14,226 bases of DNA from JAPYTU01 sp036166735 (GTDB lineage Bacteria; Bacteroidota; Bacteroidia; Cytophagales; MED-G16), in NCBI GenBank assembly GCA_036166735.1, contig JAYZHG010000082.1, positions 1 through 14,226 on the forward strand, given 5' to 3'. The first letter of the stretch is position 1. Every line of letters begins with the position of its first letter. Shown here in pieces: positions 1-8,100 of this stretch. Position numbers and translations under genes: made by a program. Under the pieces are notes generated by a model, which was not told where the DNA came from, made no database searches, and saw only the letters and a program-made list of their open reading frames with translations.

Positions 1-1565
1 ATACTCCTGGTCATGTTGATTTTTCATATGAAGTATCTAGATCAATTGCTTCATGCGAAGGAGCTTTATTAATAGTTGATGCGTCTCAGGGAATTCAAGC
101 TCAAACTATATCCAATTTATATCTTGCTTTAGAGCAAGGTCTAGAAATTATACCTATTCTTAATAAGATTGATTTGCCAGGTGCAATGATAGATGAGGTG
201 TCAGATCAAATTATTGACTTGACGGGGTGTAAATCTGATGATATTTTATACGTTAGTGCAAAAGAAGGTATTGGTATTGAAAAGGTTATTAAAACCATAA
301 TTAAAAAAATACCTTTTCCAAAAGGTGATCCTAGTAAAGCATTGCAAGCTATGATTTTCGATTCAGTTTTTAATTCCTTTAGAGGAATTGAAGTTTTATT
401 TAGGGTATTTAATGGAAAGATAAGTAAAGGAGATAAAGTTAAATTTATAAATACAGGAAAAGAGTATAATGTGGATGAAATTGGTATTTTAAAATTTAAA
501 AAAGAACCAAAATCTAAAATTGAAGCTGGAAATGTTGGCTATTTAATTTCGGGTATTAAGAATGCAAAAGAAGTAAAAGTTGGTGATACGATAACCCATT
601 TTGATAACCCATCTAATCTATTAATTAAAGGATTTGAAGATGTTAAACCAATGGTTTTTGCTGGAATTTATCCTGTAGAAACTTCTGACTATGAAGAGTT
701 AAGAAGTTCTTTGGAAAAATTACAATTAAATGATGCTTCATTAATTTGGGATCCAGAAACTTCTGCTGCTTTGGGCTTTGGTTTTAGGTGCGGGTTTTTA
801 GGTATGTTGCATATGGATATAATACAAGAAAGATTAGAAAGAGAGTTTAATATGTCAGTAATAACAACTGTTCCATCTGTAGAGTTTAAATGTACAAAAT
901 CGAATGGAGATTTATTAAGTATATATGCACCTTCAGAAATGCCTGAGTTAAATGAAATTTCATATATTGAAGAACCTATTATTACTGCTCAAATAATAAC
1001 AAAATCTGATTATATTGGTGGTATTATTAAGCTTTGTATTGATAGACGAGGGATTATAACAAATCAGCTATATCTGTCAAAGGATAGAGTTGAATTATCT
1101 TTTACTTTACCGCTGTCGGAGATAGTCTTTGACTTTTATGATAAGTTGAAATCTATTTCGAGAGGATATGCATCTTTGGACTATGAATTGTCTGGTTTTA
1201 CAAAGTCAAAAATGGTTAAAATAGATATTATGTTAAATGGAGAAAGGGTTGATGCGTTGTCTGCTATTGTTCATAGAGAAAAAGCTTATGATTGGGGAAA
1301 GAAATTATGTATAAAGTTAAAAGAACTTCTTCCAAGACAGATGTTTGAAATTGCAATTCAGTCTTCAATAGGTAATAAAATTATATCTCGTGAAACAGTA
1401 AGAGCATTAAGAAAAAATGTTACTGCAAAATGTTATGGTGGTGATATTACAAGAAAAAGAAAGCTATTAGAAAAACAAAAAAAAGGTAAAAAAAGAATGC
1501 GACAAGTTGGTAACGTAGAAATACCGCAAGAAGCATTTATGGCAGTGTTAAAAATTGAACAGTAA
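1..1565 (+). CDS. lepA: Elongation factor 4 (LepA), 5'-truncated by the window edge
   Basis: Ribosome-associated translational GTPase (EF-4), which acts on the elongating 70S ribosome in the cytoplasm. The reading frame is open from base 3, and the first two bases are probably the end of the Asp codon of the G3 motif. The first visible residues are TPGHVDF (rest of G3), followed by NKID (G4) at 162-173. The LepA-typical block GFRCGFLGMLHMD lies near 784-816, GYASLDYE near 1168-1191, and the EF-4-specific C-terminal tail (KKRMRQVGNVEIPQEAF) ends the protein. 520 residues are visible, and bacterial LepA is about 600 residues long, so roughly 80 N-terminal residues with the P-loop lie upstream. 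The Met at 174 is internal and is not the start. folD follows after 5 bp, which suggests one transcript. EF-G and TypA are excluded by the LepA C-terminal domain. Confidence 0.97.
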   Translation, partial: TPGHVDFSYEVSRSIASCEGALLIVDASQGIQAQTISNLYLALEQGLEIIPILNKIDLPGAMIDEVSDQIIDLTGCKSDDILYVSAKEGIGIEKVIKTIIKKIPFPKGDPSKALQAMIFDSVFNSFRGIEVLFRVFNGKISKGDKVKFINTGKEYNVDEIGILKFKKEPKSKIEAGNVGYLISGIKNAKEVKVGDTITHFDNPSNLLIKGFEDVKPMVFAGIYPVETSDYEELRSSLEKLQLNDASLIWDPETSAALGFGFRCGFLGMLHMDIIQERLEREFNMSVITTVPSVEFKCTKSNGDLLSIYAPSEMPELNEISYIEEPIITAQIITKSDYIGGIIKLCIDRRGIITNQLYLSKDRVELSFTLPLSEIVFDFYDKLKSISRGYASLDYELSGFTKSKMVKIDIMLNGERVDALSAIVHREKAYDWGKKLCIKLKELLPRQMFEIAIQSSIGNKIISRETVRALRKNVTAKCYGGDITRKRKLLEKQKKGKKRMRQVGNVEIPQEAFMAVLKIEQ

Positions 1566-1570
1566 TAATT

Positions 1571-2461
1571 ATGGCGATAATAATTGATGGTAAAAAAATA
1601 TCTACTTTAATTAAAGAAGAAATAAAAAATCAGGTTGAAGAAATTAAATCTCAAGGAGGAAGAGTTCCTCATTTGGCTGCAGTTTTAGTTGGTGAAGATG
1701 GTGCAAGCCTAACCTATGTATCGAATAAAGTATCTTCATGTAAGCAAGTAGGATTTAAATCCTCTTTAATTAATCTCCCTTATGAAATAAAGGAAGAAAA
1801 ACTTTTAAAAGAAATTACTAGATTAAACAATGATAAAGAGGTAGATGGATTTATAGTTCAATTACCACTTCCAAAACATATAGATCAGAATAAAGTTCTT
1901 TTATCAATAAATCCGAAAAAAGATGTGGATGGATTTCATCCAACAAATTTTGGTAAAATGGCTCTTGATATGGAAACTTTTGTTTCAGCTACACCTTACG
2001 GAATAATAGAGCTATTGGAAAGATATAATATTGATACAAACGGTAAACATACTGTGGTGATTGGAAGGAGTAACATTGTTGGAAGACCAATAAGCATTCT
2101 TATGAGTAGAAAGGCTAAATTGGGTAATTCAACAGTAACAGTCGTTCATAGTAGAACAAAAAATTTAGAAACTTTCACTAAAAATGCAGATATAGTTATA
2201 TCTGCATTAGGAATACCAAATTTTCTTAAGGCTAGTATGGTTAAAGATGGCGTTGTAATTATTGATGTTGGGATCAATCGAGTAAAAGATTTAAATAAAA
2301 CAAAAGGTTATGTATTAAAAGGAGACGTAGATTTTGAGTCTGTTAAAGAAAAAGCAAGTTATATAACCCCTGTTCCTGGTGGTGTCGGACCTATGACCAT
2401 AGCCTCGCTAATTCAAAATACTTTAAAAGCTTATAAAATTAATTTTGAAGGATCAAGATAA
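1571..2461 (+). CDS. folD: Bifunctional methylenetetrahydrofolate dehydrogenase / methenyltetrahydrofolate cyclohydrolase
   Basis: Cytoplasmic FolD interconverts 5,10-methylene-THF and 10-formyl-THF with NADP(H), supplying one-carbon units for purines and formyl-Met. The 296-residue length is normal. The catalytic signature is intact: Tyr49 and Lys53 in the YVSNK segment (equivalent to Lys54 of E. coli FolD), Gln97 in VQLPLP, and Asp120 in DVDGFHP. The Rossmann nucleotide-binding loop IGRSNIVGRP includes Gly165-Ser167, and the family signature PGGVGPMT is at 269-276. The ATG at 1571 gives the canonical N-terminus (AIIIDGK) and lies 5 bp after the lepA stop. No Shine-Dalgarno sequence is visible, which is usual in Bacteroidota. 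The 3' end overlaps the predicted start of queE by 17 bp. Nothing looks broken. Confidence 0.97.
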   Translation: MAIIIDGKKISTLIKEEIKNQVEEIKSQGGRVPHLAAVLVGEDGASLTYVSNKVSSCKQVGFKSSLINLPYEIKEEKLLKEITRLNNDKEVDGFIVQLPLPKHIDQNKVLLSINPKKDVDGFHPTNFGKMALDMETFVSATPYGIIELLERYNIDTNGKHTVVIGRSNIVGRPISILMSRKAKLGNSTVTVVHSRTKNLETFTKNADIVISALGIPNFLKASMVKDGVVIIDVGINRVKDLNKTKGYVLKGDVDFESVKEKASYITPVPGGVGPMTIASLIQNTLKAYKINFEGSR

Positions 2462-3053
2462 ACTTCCTGTATTGGAATGCTTTCATAGTATTCAGGGCGA
2501 AGGAGCTCATTCAGGGAAACCTGCTTTTTTTATAAGACTTGCTGGTTGTAATGTAAATTGTCATTGGTGTGATGTTAAAGAATCATGGTCTGTAGATGAT
2601 AAGCAATATATTTCTATAAATCAAATAATGAATAAGGTTAAAAAGGCAAAAACAAATTTTGTCGTTATCACTGGCGGTGAACCTTTGCTCTATAATCTAG
2701 ATCTTCTTACTAAAGAATTGAAAAAATTAAATAAAAAAATACACTTAGAAACGTCAGGAACACAACCTTTATCAGGTTCTTTTGATTGGATATGTTTTTC
2801 ACCAAAAAAATTTAAAAAACCACTCGATATATTTTATAAAGTATCGGATGAACTAAAAATAGTTATTTGTAATAGGTCAGATTTTAAATGGGCAGAGTCT
2901 CATGTTCAATTATTAAAAAAAAATTCTTCTCTATTTCTGCAGCCAGAATGGTCGGTTGAAAAAAAAGTAAATCCATTAATTTTTGATTATATAAAAAAGA
3001 ATCCTAAGTGGAAGCTATCTTTACAACTTCATAAGTTTTTAGGTGTAGATTAG
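2445..3053 (+). CDS. queE: 7-carboxy-7-deazaguanine synthase (radical SAM), TTG start
   Basis: QueE converts 6-carboxy-5,6,7,8-tetrahydropterin to 7-carboxy-7-deazaguanine in the preQ0/queuosine pathway, using a [4Fe-4S] cluster and S-adenosylmethionine. The 202-residue protein has the N-terminal HSIQGEG segment (14-20), the radical-SAM cysteines C35, C39 and C42 (CX3CX2C), the SAM-binding GGEP motif at 77-80, and a QueE-type C-terminus (SLQLHKFLG). The start is unusual. An in-frame stop at 2424-2426 bounds the frame, and no ATG lies between it and the conserved QGEG region. TTG at 2445 is the best candidate, inside folD and overlapping it by 17 bp; ATT at 2442 is a poorer alternative. Translational coupling to folD is inferred. 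No other queuosine gene is in the window. Confidence 0.93.
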   Translation: MKDQDKLPVLECFHSIQGEGAHSGKPAFFIRLAGCNVNCHWCDVKESWSVDDKQYISINQIMNKVKKAKTNFVVITGGEPLLYNLDLLTKELKKLNKKIHLETSGTQPLSGSFDWICFSPKKFKKPLDIFYKVSDELKIVICNRSDFKWAESHVQLLKKNSSLFLQPEWSVEKKVNPLIFDYIKKNPKWKLSLQLHKFLGVD

Positions 3054-3062
3054 TTTAATTCA

Positions 3063-4898
3063 ATGAATTATAAATTTTTAATAAATCTTATTTTAATATT
3101 TTTCTTTTTTGAATCCACAGTGTTATCTAAAGATAAAAAATATGAAAAATTATACTTAAAGGGAAATGAATTTTTTAAAATAGGAGAATTTGATGATGCA
3201 ATAACTTATTTTAAAAAGGCTATTAATCTTAATTCAAGTTATTGTCCTGCTATATATAAGCTTGGACTTTCATACAAGAAGCTACATGATTTTACAAGTT
3301 TTGTTGAGGCTTTTGAGAGTTATGAAGATGTACTATGTAAAAAATTTGATGATGAAGTAAAATTTCAATTGGGTGAGTATCATTTTTTAAATGGAAAAAT
3401 TTTTCTCTCTCAAAAATATTTGAAAGGAATTAATGAAAAAGAAAATTTTCCTTTGCTTTCCAAGTATCTTATCAATATTGACTATTATTTAAATCATCAA
3501 TTTGATTCTTCATTGTTTTATTTTAAATCAAAATCTAATATTTCATATTATACTTTTCAATATTCTCCATTTATTAATTCTTCTTTGAATAGGATTTATT
3601 TTACTGGTAGAGAAGGGATAAATTTATTTGATGATGAAGATATTTTTTATGTTGAGAAAGACAAATATGATAGTTGGAAAATACCGAATAAGTTAAGTTC
3701 AAAAATTAACACTCAAAATAATGAAGGATCTATATCCTTTAGTTCCAATTCTAAATTTATGGTGTACACATCTTGTGAATTAAATTTTAAAAAAAATAGT
3801 TGCGATTTATTTTATTCAGAAATGATTGATGGAATTTGGACAATGCCTAAAAAAATGGATCAAAATATAAATTCTAAGTATTGGGATTCTCAGCCTAATT
3901 TGTCATCTAATGGAAATATATTATTTTTTGTTTCCAATAGACCTGGTGGTCAGGGGGGGAGAGATATTTGGTACAGCATTAGAACAAATGTTGGGTGGTC
4001 ACTTGCAAAAAATTTAAGTGGAGGAATAAATACTGAGTTTGATGATATTGCACCTTTTATTTCAGAAAACTTGTTAGATTTTTATTTTTCTTCAAATAGA
4101 ACCAATTCTTTTGGGGGTTTTGATATATATAGAGCTTCTAATTATAATATGGATTTTGGAAATGTTAATAATCTTGGATTAGAAATTAATAACCAATTAG
4201 ATCAGTCATCATTCGTTATGAGTGATGGGATGGTAGTATATACCGAAGAGAATATTTTTAATAGTACAGTAAAAAGTAAACTTATTATTGGAAAACTAAA
4301 TCAAGTTACTAATAAGGACTTAAGTTATTATTTGTCTTTTCTTGTCATGGATTCATTAACAAAAAAAATTCTTAGACCAAATATTACTCTGATAAATAGT
4401 AAAATTAACGATGACTTATTTACCATGGATTTTAATTATGAAGGTAGGGTTTATATAGAAAGGGAAAATTTTGAAGGTGAAAGCTTTTTATTTAATTTGA
4501 AGGGTTATGAACCTAAGATAATTAAAAGTCAAAAAGCAAAAACACATTCAATTGTTCTAATGAATAGAATGAAGAAGTATTTTGTTTTAGAAAATGTTTA
4601 TTTTGATTTTGACAAATATGATTTAAATGTGGAAGTAAAAAAATATCTCGATATAATTTATACTTGGCTACTTAAGAATCAGAATTTAAAAATTGAAATA
4701 GGTGGACATACTGATGATGTTGGAGGAGATGTATACAATATGAATCTATCGTTAAAAAGAGCATACTCTGTTTATGAATATTTGACTTCTAAAGGTGGGG
4801 TTGATAATCTGTCTTATAAAGGGTATGGAAATTCAAAACCACGAAAAGATGAAGTGGAAAATTCTAAAAATCGGAGAATAGAATTTAAAATTCTTTAA
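3063..4898 (+). CDS. Secreted TPR-PD40-OmpA family envelope protein (PorE-like architecture)
   Basis: A 611-residue exported protein, probably held at the outer membrane or periplasmic peptidoglycan. It has an N-terminal signal peptide (hydrophobic residues 5-16, likely cleavage near 22) and no lipobox cysteine. Two TPR-like repeats follow (about 27-95). A WD40/PD40 beta-propeller region has repeats such as SNRPGGQGGRDIWY (291-304) and SSNRTNSFGGFDIY (343-356). A linker of about 100-150 residues precedes the C-terminal OmpA-type peptidoglycan-binding domain (about 505-611), with YFDFD at 513-517, GGHTDD at 547-552 and the NRRIEF ending. The domain order is that of PorE, a type IX secretion component, but Bacteroidota encode several paralogues with this layout and PorE is a lipoprotein, so only the architecture is asserted. 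The ATG lies 9 bp after the queE stop. A run of seven G lies at 3953-3959. Confidence 0.88.
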   Translation: MNYKFLINLILIFFFFESTVLSKDKKYEKLYLKGNEFFKIGEFDDAITYFKKAINLNSSYCPAIYKLGLSYKKLHDFTSFVEAFESYEDVLCKKFDDEVKFQLGEYHFLNGKIFLSQKYLKGINEKENFPLLSKYLINIDYYLNHQFDSSLFYFKSKSNISYYTFQYSPFINSSLNRIYFTGREGINLFDDEDIFYVEKDKYDSWKIPNKLSSKINTQNNEGSISFSSNSKFMVYTSCELNFKKNSCDLFYSEMIDGIWTMPKKMDQNINSKYWDSQPNLSSNGNILFFVSNRPGGQGGRDIWYSIRTNVGWSLAKNLSGGINTEFDDIAPFISENLLDFYFSSNRTNSFGGFDIYRASNYNMDFGNVNNLGLEINNQLDQSSFVMSDGMVVYTEENIFNSTVKSKLIIGKLNQVTNKDLSYYLSFLVMDSLTKKILRPNITLINSKINDDLFTMDFNYEGRVYIERENFEGESFLFNLKGYEPKIIKSQKAKTHSIVLMNRMKKYFVLENVYFDFDKYDLNVEVKKYLDIIYTWLLKNQNLKIEIGGHTDDVGGDVYNMNLSLKRAYSVYEYLTSKGGVDNLSYKGYGNSKPRKDEVENSKNRRIEFKIL

Positions 4899-4971
4899 TT
4901 CATATAAAAATTACTCTTAAGTTGATTTTTTAAAAAAAAAAGAATATTTATTCAAATAGCTACTTTTTGTA

Positions 4972-4979
4972 TATATTTG
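4972..4979 (+). promoter_or_regulatory. Candidate Bacteroidota -7 promoter element (TATATTTG)
   Basis: TATATTTG matches the Bacteroidota housekeeping sigma -7 consensus TAnnTTTG exactly. No TTG or TTTG lies at the expected -33 distance, so the match is only half of a promoter. If it is real, transcription would begin near 4986, at the edge of the hairpin, leaving a leader of about 200 nt before the susC ATG. A TATAAT at 5138-5143 is a weaker alternative. Confidence 0.35.
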
Positions 4980-4982
4980 AAG

Positions 4983-5003
4983 GCTATTACGGCATGTAAT
5001 AGC
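4983..5003. repeat. Perfect 8-bp inverted repeat just after the candidate promoter
   Basis: GCTATTAC (4983-4990) and GTAATAGC (4996-5003) are exact reverse complements around the 5-base loop GGCAT, which could add a G-U pair. The repeat starts 3 bp after the promoter-like element. It could be an operator dyad or a hairpin at the very 5' end of the operon mRNA. No T-run follows directly, so it is not a standard terminator. The function is inferred. Confidence 0.5.
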
Positions 5004-5081
5004 GATTGGTTTTTTAAAAAAAACCTAAAAGTGATTCAATCTTGGCCCTTTTCGTTAGAATTAAGGATTGGGATTGTTGGC

Positions 5082-5132
5082 TGTATTTTACGTGAAATTT
5101 TGTGCTTTTTGCTCAAATTCTTTGTATTTTAC
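5082..5132 (+). repeat. 10-bp direct repeat TGTATTTTAC in the susC leader
   Basis: TGTATTTTAC occurs at 5082-5091 and again at 5123-5132, 41 bp apart (about four helical turns). The second copy overlaps the left arm of an inverted repeat, TTTTACA (5127-5133) with TGTAAAA (5147-5153). These may be regulator contacts or RNA structure. In A/T-rich DNA such matches can also arise by chance. Confidence 0.3.
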
Positions 5133-5183
5133 AGTCTTATAATTATTGTAAAACAATTGTTAAATAAATTAAACAATTAAACT

Positions 5184-8100
5184 ATGTTTAGATTTTTACT
5201 AGTTAGTTTCTTGTTCTTGGCATCCAACGTTTGGGCTCAAGACAGAACTATTTCAGGTAATATTACATCTGATGAGGACGGAAGCGGACTCCCTGGTGTT
5301 AATGTTATCATAAAAGGTACGACCGTTGGTACAACAACTGATGTTAACGGTTCTTATACATTAGACGTACCGTCTGATGGAGGTACCTTGGTATTTTCAT
5401 TCATTGGTTTGGCATCTCAAGAAGTTGAAATAGGTGCGAGATCAGTGGTGGATGTAGTTATGAGCTCTGAGGTTGAAGAACTTCAAGAGGTTGTTGTAAC
5501 TGCATTGGGTATCACCAAAGAAAAAGCTGCGTTAGGATATGCGGTAACTTCTGTTGGTGGTTCACAGCTTGAAGCTAGACCCGAAGCAGACATAGCACGT
5601 TTATTAAGAGGGAAGGTCCCTGGTGTTGATATCACTTCTCAAAGTGGTGTTACAGGAACTGGAACAAATATTATTATTAGAGGTTATTCCTCTATTTCAG
5701 GTTCTAATCAACCTATGTTCGTTTTAGATGGTGTGCCAATTGATGCATCAACTTATTCAGACAGAGGATTTACACAAGGTGGTGCTACTGCCTCAAGTAG
5801 ATTTTTAGATTTAGACCCTAATAACGTTGCTGAAGTTAGTGTGCTGAAAGGACTTGCTGCTACCGTATTATACGGTGAGGCTGGTAGAAATGGTGTGATT
5901 CTTATTACTACTAAAACTGGTCAACTTGGTGGACCTGTAGGTAATAAGAAAGTAGAAGTTTCATTTAGTCAATCATATTTTGTTAATAAGGTAGCTAGTT
6001 TACCTGATGATCAAGATAATTATGGTAATGGATGGCAAAATAGAGCTGCAGCTGCTTTTAGTAACTGGGGTGCTCCTTTTGACCAACCAAATAGAAATGG
6101 ATTGACCGATGGTACTATTAAACACCCATATGATAGAGCTGTATGGCATGGTGTTTTCCCTGAGCTTATTGGAGCGAGATGGAAATATCAAGCATATGAT
6201 AACCTACAAAACTTTTTTGTTGATGGAAGTCAAAAAAATACTTCCCTTGGTATAAGTGCTAGAGTAGGTAGTAATTCAAGTATTAAAGCAAATTATGGAT
6301 GGACTAAAGATGATGGATATATTCCATTTAACGAGTACACAAAACATAATTTCTCTTTAGGTGCTAATACACAATTATCTAATGGTCTTAAGCTTACTGC
6401 TTCGTTCAATTATATTGAATCACAAGCTATTAAGCCACCAACTGCTCCTAGTAGAAACTCAAATTCTACACAGGTATCATTATTTGGTAATGTAATGTAC
6501 ACTCCAAGAAGTTGGAATTTATTTGGTCTTCCTTATGAGAGACCTGATACTCGTGGTAGTGTTTATTATAGGGGTAATAACGGTATGCAACATCCACTTT
6601 GGACTTTGCATAACGCTCACGATAGAGATGATGTAACTAGATTTATTGGTAACATGGGACTAAGCTACGAGATAGCTGACTTCTTAAGTATATCTTATAG
6701 ATTAGGTATAGATAGAACTAGTCTTATGAACAACTACATGATCAATAAGAATGGTGTTCAAGGTTTTGCTGTTTTAGGTAGATACATGACATCAAATAGA
6801 AATAACGTGAATTATGATCAAACTGTTAATTTAAATGGTTCAGTTGAACTTAATCAAGATTTGGATTTAACTTTCCTTGTGGGAGCTAATCTTAAATCTA
6901 GAAATTATGAGCTGCATCAAATTAATAGTTCTGAGCAATTCATTTTTAATTTCTTCGATCATCAGAATTTCAGTGTTACTACTGCAAATTCTTATTTTTT
7001 ACGTGAGAATACATATGGTGCATATGCAAACTTAAGTTTGTCATATAGAGACTATGCGTTTTTAGAAGCTTCTGCTCGAAACGACTGGACTTCAACTTTG
7101 GAGCCAGAAAATAGATCTGTATTGTATCCTTCTACTTCGATTTCTGTTTTACCACTTAAAGCGTTAGATATTAATAACGAAAATCTTAACTTCTTGAAAG
7201 TAAGATTTGGTTTTGGTACTTCTGCTGGTTATCCTTCTCCTTATAGTACAAGGGGTAGTTTGAATACTAGTACGAATGTATTTAAAACTGGTGCTGGTAT
7301 AACACTTAACTCTAACTCTGTTAGTAACTTTTATGCTAACGCAGGTATTCAACCTGAGATTCATAAAGAATTAGAGCTGGGTATTGAAGGTAAATTCCTT
7401 AAAAATAGAGTAGGTATTGATATATCTGCATATACTAAGGATTCTGAAGACTTGATTATTAATTTAGAGTTAGATCAGTCTACTGGTTACAGTAGTTCTA
7501 CTGTGAACTCTGCATCAATTAATAATAAAGGTATTGAAGCAATAATATCTGTAGTTCCTGTACAGTCAAGAGACTTTACATGGGAAATTGCAGGACAATT
7601 TTCTAAACTGGAAAGTGAAGTGTTGTCTATTGCTGATGGTATTAGTAAAGTTTATGTTGCTGGTTATACCGGTCGTGGTAATATTGCAATTCCTGGAATG
7701 CCTTATGGTATTATGGAAGGGTCTACTATTGCTAGAGACTATGGTTCGCTAGATGGTTTAGATCATACTCAAGTGCATTCTGATGATAGACTTAATTATA
7801 CTCCTTTCCTAGATGCTAATGGTGGTTACACCTATTTAGGAACTGGTATGATTGGTGATCCTCAGCCTGACTTTGTTTATGGTGTTACTAACACTTTGTC
7901 TTATAAATGGGCAACAGTGAGAGTACAGTTTGATCATCAAGTTGGTGGAGATATGTTCACCACAACCGTATCAACAATGACTGGTAGAGGTATTCTTGGT
8001 AATACTGGATTTGATAGATTCGTTCCTGTTATAACTTCAGGTTTGAAACTTGATGGAACTCCATTTACTAAGCAAACTACTGCTAATCAACATTACTGGC

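Larger units (their letters stand above)
4899..5183 (+). promoter_or_regulatory. Non-coding leader region upstream of the susC operon
   Basis: This 285-bp gap separates the housekeeping run from the uptake operon. It is A/T-rich and holds an A10 tract (4932-4941), a promoter-like TATATTTG (4972-4979), an 8-bp hairpin (4983-5003), a GGTTTTTT/AAAAAACC dyad (5008-5025), a GGATTG tandem (5065-5076), a 10-bp direct repeat (5082-5091 and 5123-5132) and a 7-bp inverted repeat (5127-5153). No clear intrinsic terminator follows the OmpA-type gene. The 67-codon frame at 4977-5180, which begins with TTG, is judged non-coding. The region probably carries the operon promoter and a 5' untranslated leader of about 200 nt. 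Confidence 0.6.

Noticed and set aside
4942..4953. GAATA-TT-TATTC as a terminator after the OmpA-type gene
   Set aside because: The stem is only 5 A/T-rich pairs with a 2-base loop and no following T-run.
5037..5070. CAATCTT with AAGGATTG as a leader hairpin
   Set aside because: The pairing needs a bulge and spans a long loop, so it is not distinguishable from chance.
5138..5143. TATAAT, a sigma70-like -10 box
   Set aside because: There is no TTGACA-like box at 16-18 bp, and Bacteroidota promoters normally use TAnnTTTG, so it is kept only as a weak alternative.
4977..5180. 67-codon open frame on the + strand ending 3 bp before susC
   Set aside because: It begins with TTG inside the promoter-like TATATTTG, would lie upstream of or at the predicted transcription start, has no recognisable protein family and spans repeat-rich leader sequence. 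It is best read as untranslated leader.
6000..6191. Minus-strand open frame of 63 codons
   Set aside because: It lies wholly within the strongly supported SusC coding frame and has no recognisable protein content.
7164..7364. Minus-strand open frame of 66 codons
   Set aside because: It is antisense to the SusC barrel region, with composition expected of a shadow frame.
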